NCBI GenBank assembly: GCA_025201705.1 | Contig: MU616731.1 | Location: 1-41,439 of the forward strand | DNA from: Dissophora ornata | Taxonomy: Eukaryota; Mortierellomycota; Mortierellomycetes; Mortierellales; Mortierellaceae | DNA length: 41,439 bases | Reading direction: 5' to 3' | Shown: positions 1 to 10,468 of the stretch, piece by piece | How the letters are laid out: each line of letters starts with the position of its first letter | Position numbering within the stretch: the first letter of the stretch is position 1 | Program-made: the position numbers and the translations under genes | The notes under the pieces: generated by a model | The model's input: the letters and a program-made list of their open reading frames with translations, nothing else | What the model was told of the DNA's origin: nothing | Database searches by the model: none

Positions 1-2640
1 AAAAAAAAAAACGTAAAGAACTTTTCGACCCTCGCCCCCTTACTCGCCCTCATATTTTACGCTATTCGAGGAACCGCTGTTCCTGAGATAAAGATAGGAA
101 TGCCATGCTGCAAACTGAGTAAACATGGAAGCCTACGACATTCTAACTCCAAAGCATGTCCCTTACCGCCCCCTATCTCCCTCGGATGAACCTCTGGTAT
201 CTCCCTCTACGTGTACATGAATACAACAGGAACCCCGAGATTTCATTGATCGATAACATAAGACTTCTTCCCATGGTCGTTTTCTGTAATGATGGGGGCA
301 GGCCGTTGTAAATTACCTTTCATTTCGTGAAAATGTAGGATACGTGGTATAGTAGTTTGATACCCAACGGCAGGTCAAAAAAAAAGTCTGATACTCCATA
401 TGTTAAATAGTACTTTACAGAAGACAAAGGGACGGCGTGAATGTTTACAATACACTGTTTGGGCCACGCAGTTTGTTTGCCTGAGTTACACTGCATGCAT
501 GTCCTGCATGCATTTTTTTCCGCCCACTACTGTTCCGCGCCCAGCATCAAAGGCGTAGCATCCGCGTTGTAGATGAGATATTTTTTTTCTCCTCAAATGG
601 AACAAGCCGTTAGACTATGTTACCTATTGTTCTAACAAGAGGTAACAAAAGTAGAGGTTCGCAAAACAAATAAATGAAGTACACTCCAAAGTACTTGCAA
701 CAAATATGTGGGACGGGGCCAGTTGCCGTCATGACCTTGTACTGTACATATATCTACAATGTGGTAGATACCTCAATTGCCGTGGGCAAATACTCACTTC
801 AACACTGCTTAATTGTCAACTCACGGACGAACCCCGGACAGATGCATACCAACCATCTGATAACAACAAAAATACGCCTTCCATGTTCTCTAAAATTGCC
901 ATTTACCACAATACTCTTTTGTTCTCGAACGATGTAAATGTGGCAACATGTCATTGTGGTTTACAGACTATGAAAGCTCTCTCTCACACACACACACACA
1001 CTTTCTCTTGCCACATATTGCAATATGACACAAGGTTAGAGTGCAAAATGGAATCTTGGTACTGGCGGAGGTGTGCCAGTGACCAAAAAGACCAATTTTA
1101 TGTTTGAACGATACCCGAGAGCATTACAAACCGACCATGACCGCATTCTCTGCAATCGACATTGGTATAACGGGTGGAATACAGGAATACAGTCAATACT
1201 CGCCAGGCATAGTAGTGTCCCATGAAAAAGCCCTAACACATAACACATAATGGGCTGATGATTTAAAGAAACACGTTCGGGGTAAACCACCGAAGTGCGG
1301 GAAAGAGTCTTGAAGGCCAAGGAGACCTACAGGAAACAGTCATTTCAGGGGGAAAATAAACCGTTTTCAAAAAGCTGGAAATAGTTTCCCAAATTCAGCC
1401 ATTTTGGCTACACCATAATGGTGTTCAGTCATGGCATCATTTTAGCAAGAAATGTCCAGCCGTTCCGGATGAAAGTTGTTGCACAGAGTGAATCCCAATT
1501 TCGCTAACACACGATGGGTAGATTATGTTTGCATGCGGAGAGAAGGAGAGAGAGGCGGGCGTATAAAATTGAGTAGGTGATACATGTAACAACACGGCGC
1601 AGCTCGCGTCGGACAATAAATCATGACACGTTTAGACAACGCCATGCTGTAGAAACCGGCTTGACGAGGAACGCGTAACGAGGGACACGAAACAACTGGA
1701 ACAACCTTTAGAAAATACATCGCAGATAATCCTCTCTCTTCTCTGTCTGCTAAGGTATTTACCCACGATCAAACTCCTCACTCTTGTTGTCGCGTTTTCG
1801 CTATCAGATTCCTGTATACTTCGGGCACAGCACACGAAAATTCCAACAAAGTAACCATTGAGGTCGCTCACTCTTCTCGCTGTCCTCCCGATGACAACGC
1901 TATTTTTGTTTCTCATATGCGGTGGTTTTTTTTTTGTAAGCAACACGGAATCTGATAACAGGCCTAGACCACGCTGCAGTTTTTATATTCCCCTAAGAAA
2001 AAACGCAAACGCATAAGACCAATTTAATACTGTAGTACGTGCCAAAATGTCTTCAATTCTCAAGGTCGACGAATTCAGACTGCAGATTACGTGGATTTCA
2101 AACCACTCGGAAGGAAGAAACGGTTCATGCCCCAGCTGTCTTTTTTACGCATGCATGATAGAATGCTCGTTGCCTACTCCACTGCATTCCCGCGGGGAGG
2201 AAGCTGTGGCGGGGGCGAGAGAGCCTCGATTACGAGCGCAGATTCTGAAAAAACGCTGCATGAATGAACGGTAGACGTAGCATAGCCCCACAGGGTCTAG
2301 CCTGGGTCTGTCCTGTTGGCGTTAAACTTAGCTAAAAACAATAAAACGATATCAGATGGACACTTCCGGAATTGAGCTCGGCATTATATTTAAGACCGAA
2401 AAAACAACACCAGAGACAAAAGCACGAGTGTGGCAGCGGAACAATCGAAAGCTCCACACTAAATGAGGCTCCTTGCCGAACGGACGTAAATCGTATTCCC
2501 AATAGACTACTTGTCTATTCCCCAGTCCTGAGAGCCACAGGTTATTGACTTGATGATAATAAGAGCATTCAATGTTTGAGTAGATTATCAATCCGTCTTT
2601 GGGCAAGAGAAGGCAACTGGGTGCCAGTTAGAAAGAGCCA
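1..2640. other. Left-edge region with no recognisable gene
   Basis: All open frames here are short, lack family resemblance and mostly overlap one another on both strands, so I support no coding gene. The stretch starts with an A run and holds a short CA repeat near 985 and scattered A/T runs. It may be the flank of a gene outside the window, or unannotated UTR or repeat sequence. Confidence 0.5.
985..1000. repeat. (CA)8 microsatellite
   Basis: An uninterrupted CA dinucleotide run preceded by a short CT run. It lies in a region without a supported gene. Confidence 0.9.
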
Positions 2641-2655
2641 AAAAATAAAAAAGGA
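2641..2655 (-). terminator. RNA polymerase III T-run after tRNA-Gln
   Basis: Immediately downstream of the tRNA on the minus strand the sequence reads as two T runs (six and five T) separated by one A. Pol III terminates at runs of four or more T in the coding strand, so this fits the tRNA terminator and confirms the strand. Confidence 0.8.
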
Positions 2656-2728
2656 AGGTCTCGCCGAGACTCGAACTCGGATTGCAAGATTCAGAGTCTT
2701 GATTGCTAACCAATTACAACACGAAACC
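2656..2728 (-). tRNA. tRNA-Gln: tRNA-Gln (anticodon CTG)
   Basis: On the minus strand a full cloverleaf folds by eye. The acceptor stem GGTTTCG pairs with CGAGACC (one G-U pair), followed by discriminator T. The D arm has a four-pair stem. The anticodon stem CAAGA/TCTTG encloses the loop CTCTGAA, giving anticodon CTG for glutamine codon CAG. There is a four-base variable loop. The T stem CCGAG/CTCGG encloses the seven-base loop TTCGAGT. Length is 73 nt, no intron is seen and CCA is not encoded, as expected for a nuclear gene. A Pol III T-run follows directly. The mobile-element remnants at 3032-5196 begin about 300 bp away. Confidence 0.93.
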
Positions 2729-3031
2729 CTAGAATTCTCTTGCGCGGTTGAATCTTAAAAATAATTAAAATTCATATTCAAGGAATAACCACGTGATTTA
2801 TTCGCTTTGGCGGATTGACCCTTAAGGAACCCTTAACTGGACATGGATTTCCACTTTCATTTTCTAACGTCCTTCTCAACCTTGGTTGTCGTTTTCTCTG
2901 GGCGAGGTTCCTTCAACCCCTTTGTTCGCAAGGAACGGTACAAATTCTTTGATCATATGGTACGTATCTCCCATGTTTTTGTCTTTGGTGCTCCTCGTCA
3001 TGGTCTCCAGCTTGTGGCGTTCCGACAGCTT

Positions 3032-3420
3032 ACCTGAGTCGCACCTCCTTTTTTTTCTTCTACGATGATTAGTGAGATTTCTGTGACTGCCTACAGGAAC
3101 TATAGAAGACCTGCAGGTACTGATCACCATCTCTTGTTCTCGTTGACTGAAGTCTGAGTTATTTAGTTAGTGAACCCCGAGAGAATATCATACAGCTCAT
3201 TTGGATTGAAAGTGCTTTGCTCCCCACAGAGCATGGCGAGTGTGATATTCTCTCGGGGTTCACTTGCTAACTAAATAACTCAGACTTCAGTCAACGAGAA
3301 CAAGAGATGGTTTTTATTAGTGATCGGTACCTGTAGGTCTTTTATTGTACCTGTAGGCACCAGTCACAGAAAACTCACTAATCATCGTAGAAGTAAAAAA
3401 AGGAGGTGCGACTCAGGTAC
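3032..3420. repeat. Long foldback palindrome, MITE-like
   Basis: The left arm (3032-3190) and right arm (3242-3420) are inverted copies that match almost base for base apart from a few small indels. They are separated by a spacer of about 51 bp. Outer ends share ACCTGAGTCGCACCTCC-type sequence; inner ends share CCCCGAGAGAATATCA-type sequence. Such a structure would extrude as a hairpin of about 160 bp. Foldback or MITE-like transposon remnants look like this, and the neighbouring transposase relic supports a mobile origin. I could not identify a target-site duplication. Confidence 0.8.
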
Positions 3421-3499
3421 GTTGTGCCTGAGCCCCACACCAGGTTGGAGCGCCACAGCAAACATACTGGACGATTTGTCAAACGTACCTTTTGACAGA

Positions 3500-4008
3500 G
3501 GCGAGTTATGAGTGCAGGAGATAAGTGTATCCTCCTCACTGCTGCTCATTATTGTAACAATTGAAGAACTTGACACCTCCTGTTCCGTCTCCTTTTCCTC
3601 AGCTAGATGTTACTCATCCTTGTCCCCACCAGTCGAAAGTGTTTAGTCATCCTACTCTGTGACTGATTCAATGAGACGTTCAAAATAAGCCCTTTCTTGT
3701 GCTTGGTATAAGTCGCATCGCGTGTACTGGAGCACATGCTGCTTCTCTGCATCCGTGGTGCGCATTACTTTGAGTTGATCTCGCATTTCTTGTGGAAGAG
3801 CCAGAGTTTTGGCGAAGCAGTTCCTGACTGTCCTTGCCGTGACAGAATTCCACGCGTAAGGAATCATCGACCATGTATGTTCATTCGATATCGCCTTGGC
3901 TGCAGTAAGAGTCCTGAAACGAGACGTCTCGCTGTTAAGCATCTCCAGGAATACGCTATTAACCCCCGTGTCTACGTGACAGACCGGAAGTCGTCCATGC
4001 ACTGCCAC
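3500..4008 (-). pseudogene. Relic of pogo/Tigger-like DDE transposase, C-terminal part
   Basis: An open stretch of 118 codons (4008 down to 3652) contains a segment like the end of DDE_1 (pogo/Tigger) transposases, where an alpha-helical tail reads 'AWNSV..RTVRNCF'. The same frame continues to about 3500 through three in-frame stops into an acidic, Ser-rich tail, so it is broken. The catalytic DDE core and the CENP-B-like DNA-binding domain are not found. Upstream sequence in the same orientation is replaced by the inverted-repeat element at 4069-5196. The family call rests on the WN-x-V-x6-NCF-like motif only. Probably a dead, truncated copy. Confidence 0.55.
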
Positions 4009-4068
4009 ACCTGGTGCTCTTTATTGAAAATTTATCTGGACGATTGCCAGCCAAAATCGTCCAACTGT

Positions 4069-4142
4069 CCTGGTTTTTGTCCTTTTTTTCTTCAAAAGTG
4101 GGAGTCCTTAGTTTTCCAGTGTTTAATTCAATCCCTTATTCT
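4069..4142 (+). repeat. Left terminal inverted repeat
   Basis: Matches the reverse complement of 5101-5196. It is shorter by a gap of about 20 bases in its inner third, where the right copy has additional sequence. Confidence 0.75.
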
Positions 4143-5100
4143 ACTCTGACCTCTGTTATTCAAACTGCATGCAAATCATCATTGCATCATTGTCATCATC
4201 CTCACGCCTCTCAATCCTGGCCTACACTCTCTAATCCTGCAGGGATATTACTCTCTGATGTTGCCGAGAATCGCCTCTTTGGAGGAGCAATCGTCCATGA
4301 GGCTGAGTCTATAGTCCAAGAGAGAAACCCTAGAGTCGTGGCAAAAGTTTGTGGATGATTATCAGGTCTCCCTCAAACATCCTGAACCCCAATACCACCA
4401 TCCATGAAAGACTCCGAGATTGCCTAAAAGCTCAAAGTAAAGGCGATATCAAGACTTCTGAAATCAGAGGAGGTGATTACCCTCATGCCCAAAGCCTCGC
4501 TAGATACCAAGAAGAACGTGAGACACGACATTCGTCCCTTCTGCCTGGTGGGCTACTCCAGTTGCTTGCCAAGGAAATCTATGACTCTTTGTCGTACACC
4601 AAGGGTCAGTTGACATTCCTCAAGCCAACTCGTGGGTTACGAGTTTCAAGAGCACATGAGGCTACCACCCCATCGGTTAGCATCTCGAGTGAAGCTCAAT
4701 CGGCAACAATATATCTCGAAGCATTCAACTCTTCGCCCATATCGACTACAGATCTCATGGCTGAGGACTAGCTGGCTATCACAAGCGAGGGAAAAAACAC
4801 AGACAACGACGACTACACTCTGGAGATCAAGCCTGAGCTGCAAGTCACTGCGAAAGGGGACGCAAGATCGCCGAACGAGGTCGCATTCATGATCTTTTGA
4901 GCATTTCGGCTAATTTCATGGTTGACAAAAAGTACAAGCAGCACCGGCACATGGTGGAGTTGATTGCGGACTCGTTGTTGAGCATGAGGCACAGCGATGT
5001 CGACGACGGCTACTGATCGCAGACAGCAGTTAGACTGCAGCCACGAGAGAGAGAAAATTGACAATCGTTTTCTATTAGAGAGGTAGTGGCTTAGGGTTTA

Positions 5101-5196
5101 AGAATAAAGGGATTGAATTAAAATCGCAATTGTCCAATCACATCACTAGAAAACTAAGGATTCCCACTTTTGAAGAAAAAAAGGACAAAAACCAGG
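5101..5196 (-). repeat. Right terminal inverted repeat
   Basis: Reverse-complement partner of 4069-4142. The outermost 45 bp or so differ from it at one or two positions only. Confidence 0.75.
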
Positions 5197-6392
5197 TGGC
5201 GATAACAGATAATGAAGGAGGCTTGAACGCTTCTGGTCACCGCCACGCTTCTTGGGGTTCCCTGTAGCTGTCTTGTTCTTGCCAAATAATAAGGCGGAAT
5301 GGCAGTGGGTACGATGGCGCTCTTCCCACTTTTAAAGGATTAAAAGCCGCGTCTGTCTCTTGATGGATTTTCGCTAGCTTTTGGTTTACATTTCTTTGCT
5401 TGCCAAGATTGCGTTCACTAATATACACATTCTTCCCGCTGCTTTTACTATGGCCTAGGTTCGGAAATGGCCATCAGATATAGAATGAGCCAGGAATCAG
5501 CGGAACTACTGTAGTCCATATTCAATGGTCTCCATCTGAATTTTTTGTCGCGAGGATCACACTCAGTCCGCTATTGCAAATGTCATGATCACAAAGATAA
5601 TCCAAAATCAACATAGAAAGCAGACGCAAAGCACAATGAACGAGGCTTCTGTCAAATGTCCCAAAGTAAAAGGAGCAAGGAAGTGACATCTCGAGGCGGG
5701 ATCTTTCGACGTTCCAAGAGGTCGCTGAGGATACTATTTGGAGTTTGCTCGAGCCACAGATTAGTGGAGTCGTTGAGATTCGAAGCAAGAAGAGAATCAC
5801 TCCGAGGACAAAGAAAGGCTGGACTCGTCGGTTTAGGGCACGTACCACGGGCTGAAACCGAAGTCTAGGGTCATGGAAGTATTTATTCAAGACAGCGAAA
5901 TGGGTCGCTACATGTATGACTGGCTGTTTCGTCCTTTGGTATGTAATCTGGACAACGGATGTTTGGGTATGCTGCCGATCAGTGGTTGCGATGTTTTTCG
6001 GTTTCGCAAAGCATCCCAACAACTTGAGAGGCCATCGATTCTCCCAAACCGAGCTCGACCTCACAAATTTGTCCGCAATCACTCGTACTATGATAGATGC
6101 TTCTTGTCCCGGTGTATTCGTCTCTACTCGTTTCCCAGCGTGTTTATTTTTCAATTTTTACATGGCACATGAGTACAGTCCGATATGCTATTTAGCAATG
6201 TTGTGTAGGGCAAGCTCATCAGTAGAGAGGTAAGATAGTTATATTTGCTCGCTTGATCCTTGGTTTTCGAGACGCGCTTACACCTCTTGTCAGACTTTAT
6301 TTTCTGCATGCAGTTCATGGGGGAATTTGTTTGATCGATGGCAAAGCCTACACCTCTGTATGCAAAAGAAAAAAGCCTTGGCGGAAGGAGAA
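5197..6392. other. Intergenic stretch without a recognisable gene
   Basis: A 210-codon frame on the minus strand (6154-5522) overlaps plus-strand frames of 70-105 codons. None has a motif, signal peptide or composition that argues for a real gene. The right end is the 3' flank of the F-box gene. Confidence 0.45.
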
Positions 6393-8153
6393 TCAAGGAA
6401 GGCGCGTCGTATATCCCTCACATATCACATGTTCTGAGACCAGGAACCGAAACTTTTTTATCAGCAACCTCTTCATCGCGGGAATCTCGTTTGCCTTCTC
6501 CCTCGCAATAATGACCGAAAGCTTCTCCAGATACGGTCGTTCCTTTCCCCAGTCCTCCTTAGTATCCGCTTGCATGTTATGGATAGTCAACTGCCGTCCG
6601 AGACCATCGAACAGTGATAAATCCCTCAAAGCGTCTCCTATGGCCAAGTCAGTCAGCATCGGCATCTTCCGCAGCATAGCCCCCAGGAGCGCCATCCTCA
6701 ACGGATCATCCAGAACCACGTGTGTTTCAGCTCCGAGGCTCAGAGCCGTCAATGTCGATGCAAACTCCATGTGCGACGTCAAGAATTTATCAACCAGACC
6801 GTCCAATTTCTGCGACATTTGTAATGGCGACAGTGCTTCTGGTGAACACAACGCCTTCTCGATGGCCGCTGCGCCAGCGGCAGTATCAGTAGCCGTGGAT
6901 ATTGCTGTGTCTTCTTCCGAACTCTCACCGAATGCTAAATACATCATTTTGCCCCAGTTCCACCAATTCAGCACACGCAGGTCACGATGGCTACGTATTG
7001 TCATAATCTCAGGGTTTTCCTCATAAATGTCCAAGGCGTGGAGTTCGATTCTCTGGCGAGGTAGAGAGACTAACGGTAAGAGCATCTCCGCTTGCGATTG
7101 ATGACGGTCTTGGATTTGTTCTATGCCGTAGCCCAACGACAAGGCACAAAGCCCCGCAGCCCGAACAATAAGAGTCGTGCATATCTCTTTTAACTCTGCC
7201 ATTGGGAGGACTCTTCCTTCGTTGTCGCTAAGAATCACAGGCGGTTCCGATAAAACTCGTCTTCGCAGCCACTCCAAAGTCACCTCACAGCATTCGAGAT
7301 CGTAAAGGAGGATAGAGATTTCTTGGAGTGATGGGAACATAGCGGCAGGATGAATCTGCAGTCTTGGACTCCATATCTGGTGGATGGAGGAGACGTTCAG
7401 CAGACGCAGATTGGGACATCCGTACCCCAGTGCCAGCATGGCAGTCTCTGGAAGGGAACGACTGTCTGTGATGGTCAAGGAGGTCAAGCTTGAGAATCCG
7501 TCATAGTCCATACGGGATAATGGCGTTTGGGAGGAGTATGGCGGCTGGATTGTGATGATAAGTTGATCCAGCGTTAGACTTTCGAGATCTCGATGTGTCC
7601 TGAGGACCGCGAGGACCGTATCCCAGGAGAGTAGACTCTTACCGCCAATGACGCTTAGTTCGAGTGATTCCAAGGATGGTCCGCCAGGTTGTTGTCGGAA
7701 ACGGCGCACATAGATGTCGAACAGAGGACCGTCGTTGAAACTGAGGGCAATGTTTAAGGAGACAAACTTGAGTTCGGGTAGGAACGAGATACAGTCCAGG
7801 ACGCTGTAAACGACCTCATGTCGAGCATTAATAACGAGCCTTTCGATGAAGGGGCAGTATGCTAACACAGAGGGTCCCACAGTCGTCCAGTGAGAGTCGT
7901 TTAGAGCCAGGCGTATCGTCAGGGACTTTACGAGGTGGCCGCTTTCCTTCAAAAACTGCTTTGTAGGGACAGACCGAGAGCCTCCAATTTCCAGGGCCAG
8001 CGAGATTCGCCAGTGGCAGACGGCATGAAAGGTTCTGGAGACGAGTCGCACGCAGCAGATGTGGCGAGGGCCAAGGTACTGGATGATACACTCGGCTATC
8101 TCGGGGATGGAGAAAACTTTGTTCGCTGGCGATTGCGAAGATAAAGTGGACAT
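6393..8153 (-). CDS. F-box protein with LRR-like C-terminal region
   Basis: A single-exon frame. I prefer the start at 8153, which gives 586 residues beginning MSTLSSQ. An upstream in-frame ATG at 8219 would add 22 hydrophobic residues that fit no F-box N-terminus. Residues of about 12-45 form an F-box: 'IPEIAECIIQYLG' followed by 'CVRLVSRTFHAV', the usual Leu-Pro-Glu-Ile / Val-Ser-Arg pattern. F-box domains bind Skp1 and present substrates to SCF ubiquitin ligases. The remainder has irregular leucine-rich stretches such as 'LESLTLDQLIITI' and 'PNLRLLNVSSI', typical of the divergent LRR-like substrate arms of expanded fungal F-box families. The substrate cannot be told. It sits in tandem with AIM24, whose stop lies 180 bp upstream. 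Confidence 0.8.
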   Translation of the reverse strand: MSTLSSQSPANKVFSIPEIAECIIQYLGPRHICCVRLVSRTFHAVCHWRISLALEIGGSRSVPTKQFLKESGHLVKSLTIRLALNDSHWTTVGPSVLAYCPFIERLVINARHEVVYSVLDCISFLPELKFVSLNIALSFNDGPLFDIYVRRFRQQPGGPSLESLELSVIGGKSLLSWDTVLAVLRTHRDLESLTLDQLIITIQPPYSSQTPLSRMDYDGFSSLTSLTITDSRSLPETAMLALGYGCPNLRLLNVSSIHQIWSPRLQIHPAAMFPSLQEISILLYDLECCEVTLEWLRRRVLSEPPVILSDNEGRVLPMAELKEICTTLIVRAAGLCALSLGYGIEQIQDRHQSQAEMLLPLVSLPRQRIELHALDIYEENPEIMTIRSHRDLRVLNWWNWGKMMYLAFGESSEEDTAISTATDTAAGAAAIEKALCSPEALSPLQMSQKLDGLVDKFLTSHMEFASTLTALSLGAETHVVLDDPLRMALLGAMLRKMPMLTDLAIGDALRDLSLFDGLGRQLTIHNMQADTKEDWGKERPYLEKLSVIIAREKANEIPAMKRLLIKKFRFLVSEHVICEGYTTRLP

Positions 8154-8333
8154 GATGCGTGTGGTTGAGGGGAAGGCAACAAAGAAAATAAGATTGCCTT
8201 TCAGTGGACAGTCTATCAATGGAACGAGGCGTAATGGTCACAACTGATGATGAAATAGCTCACCATGCATCTTTTTATGCGCGATGATGTCTGTTTATCC
8301 TTTTTTCTTTGTGTTTTTCGCTGATTGCATGAT

Positions 8334-10148
8334 CTATGAGCTGCTAGCTTCGCGCTTTGGGACGGTGGTTCCCTCAGCATGGTCAACCACCTGGCGCTTG
8401 ATTTGAGAGGCAGTGCCTGAGAGAGGAGTGGAGGGGGAGGAAGAGGCGCCAGGCGTGTTCTTGCTAATGGTGACATGTCCATCGCGAGTAACAGTTGCAA
8501 AGGTGTTTGGTGGAGTGGTGGGTCTAGGGGGAGCAGGCGCAACGGGAGCAGGGAAGACAACTGGGAGCTTCGAGGTAGAAGACGTAATTTGCTTCAAGAC
8601 CTCAGTGCTGGGACGAACACGACTGCACAAGTAGAAGTCTCCTGGACCTTGCAAACGAACAAATTCCTGCTTTCCAAACAGGACGTTACCCAAACGCTCT
8701 GCGGTACGGGAAGCAATGTTCAGTGTTGAGGCCACATATGGGTTGGAGAGAATCTTGGATGAGCGAGTTTCGGGTTCAGCCTGCTGTGTGGGGTCAATTG
8801 CAAGCCGCGTTGCTGCAGGAGATGCGCCAGCCTCCCAGGCAATCAAATGTCTACACAATTTGTGAAAATACAAGAATCGTGATGTTAAAAAACCAATACT
8901 TTGCCACATGCGCGCTGCGGTTCTCTACTGCAGAGTGAGCCTTACCTTGGGTTGACAAGATATTCTTCATTGGGAGCAAGGACTAAGCGGTAAATTCCTC
9001 CGTAGCTGGCAATGGCGAGAGTTCCACGGCCAGTGACACGATGTGCGAAAAAGTTCGTCACTCCCAATCCTGCCTTAGCCAATCCCAGTTGAAGGATCAC
9101 TCTTGGACTTCTTGCCAAAAATGCATCGCGTCTGATGTAGTACTCCGATGTGCCGTCCATGCGGATCGCAGCAATGTCTGACATGTACTGGGGCGCCAAC
9201 AAAACATCTCCAGCAACGTTGGTGGTTGAGAACTGATATTCACAAAAGGTGAAGTGCATGCAAGAAAGTACAGGTTAGTAAGCTGTAGGGTTGCATGTAA
9301 AACGTCCTCGAGCTAATCTGGCGAAAAACCGTGCGCTCCAGTCGCTTACCTTCTGGAAGTACAGCGAACCTCCCGCTAAGCGTCTTCCAAGAGCTTTCAA
9401 TGGGTTCGAGGCGGTCGAGAGTTCCGATTGTACCTAATGGAAGAAGAGTGTTAATATTCTCCTGTAGCACACAACATCCTATCACACGAGGTTGAGGACA
9501 AAAAGTCGCAATCGTACATCAGCCGAGCTTCCGACTGCAGCACCGGGGGCAGCATAGAGTTCAGAGCGCGAAGGGAGTCTGACGTGGAGCATGGATCCCA
9601 AACCAGCGCTGACGACCTCAAATTCTGGATCGGCGACCGAGGGCTGCTTGATCCACTTGGCGGCACTGTTGATGCCTGATAAACGTTGAAGAATGCCAGG
9701 AAATGATGAGCAGATATACAAAGGAGTGAAGGGCCTTGATCGATTTGCACCTCTGCGTGTTCGTTCCTGATGTCATTATTATCCTGCTGATCAACAAGCG
9801 CAGAAAACGGGTGGACGTACCGGGTAAGATTGACATGATACCCTTTCTAGCCGACTTTGAAGATTCCGGGAGGTCCGTAGTCTCGGTGGAATCCTTGGTA
9901 TGATCCTCTGAGCGAGCGCTAGTGTTGTTGCTGAGGGCGTCCCTGCGTGCCTGAATGCGTTCCTCGAGGGAATCTAGCTTTCTGTCCAGGGTGGGTGCCT
10001 CTCCACTGGCTGGCTGCGAGGCTGCGTTGTAGGCCAGGTTGGCATAGGCACGTCTGACTGTGAGGTTGCATGCAACGCGGCTAGACCTCTGGCCCACCTG
10101 GGAAACAATGGTCCGAACGTTCATTGTGCGAAGAAGGGTGGAGTGCAT
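8334..10148 (-). CDS. AIM24: AIM24 family mitochondrial protein
   Basis: Five exons on the minus strand: 10148-9821, 9675-9518, 9433-9350, 9232-8946, 8850-8334. Splicing with consistent phases gives 457 residues. The N-terminus is rich in Arg, Ser and Ala with no acidic residues (MHSTLLRTMNVRTIV...), a mitochondrial presequence. A central coiled stretch precedes the AIM24 beta-fold from about residue 110: 'FEVVSAGLGSMLHVRLP', then 'LGRRLAGGSLYFQ' and 'GDVLLAPQYMSDIA'. A Pro/Thr/Ser-rich tail ends the protein. Yeast Aim24 is an inner-membrane protein needed for MICOS integrity and respiratory complex assembly; the same role is inferred here. Exon 3 (28 codons) is easily misread, because a longer frame overlaps it that does not give the family motif. 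Confidence 0.88.
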
Positions 10149-10468
10149 GGATTCAGTTCGCGAACCACTTCGGGTGCACGGTTGTGACTGGTCGGAAGGC
10201 AGCGAGTGGCTTTTGGTTCAGCGTGCACTGTGCATGCGATTAACCCCCGTACCTGAGTGGACCATGCACAGTGTGGAACAACACCACAGCTCCACTCCCT
10301 CTCTTTCGCGCACGCTTTCATTCATTTCGACAGTTGCGCCCACACGCCCACACAACCATTGTTTCCACTACAACGCCACAACTCGCAGCACCGCACAAAG
10401 TGATAAAGCAACAGCAGCTCTTGTAGAAAAACAGCAGCTCGTGTGCAGTTTCCACATTTCACACATCA
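10149..10468. promoter_or_regulatory. Divergent promoter region AIM24 / CDC27
   Basis: A 320-bp space separates the two start codons, which point away from each other, so both promoters must lie here or overlap the leaders. No TATA box is evident. An 11-bp inverted repeat is centred near 10250. The CDC27 side is rich in CA and CAGCAGCTC-type short repeats just before its ATG. Confidence 0.6.
10226..10273. promoter_or_regulatory. 11-bp perfect inverted repeat in the divergent promoter
   Basis: CACTGTGCATG at 10226-10236 and CATGCACAGTG at 10263-10273 are exact reverse complements separated by 26 bp. The position, roughly mid-way between two divergent genes, suits a paired binding site for a transcription factor, but no factor is identified. 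Confidence 0.5.

Larger units (their letters stand above)
4069..5196. mobile_element. Element with terminal inverted repeats, degenerate interior
   Basis: The two ends are inverted copies: CCTGGTTTTTGTCC at 4069 is mirrored by GGACAAAAACCAGG ending at 5196, and similarity continues inwards for about 75-95 bp. The 0.95-kb interior holds broken coding-like stretches, for example about 45 codons ending near 5016 and a 140-codon frame at 4349-4771, none matching a family I know. No clear target-site duplication flanks the ends. A decayed or non-autonomous DNA transposon is most likely. It abuts the transposase relic at 3500-4008 and could have inserted into it or be part of the same element. Confidence 0.6.

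Noticed and set aside
5522..6154. 210-codon minus-strand frame
   Set aside because: No motif or compositional support, and it overlaps plus-strand frames of similar quality.
8154..8219. Upstream 22 codons as the true start of the F-box protein
   Set aside because: The extension is hydrophobic and unlike F-box N-termini; the ATG at 8153 leads directly into a Ser-rich start and the F-box.
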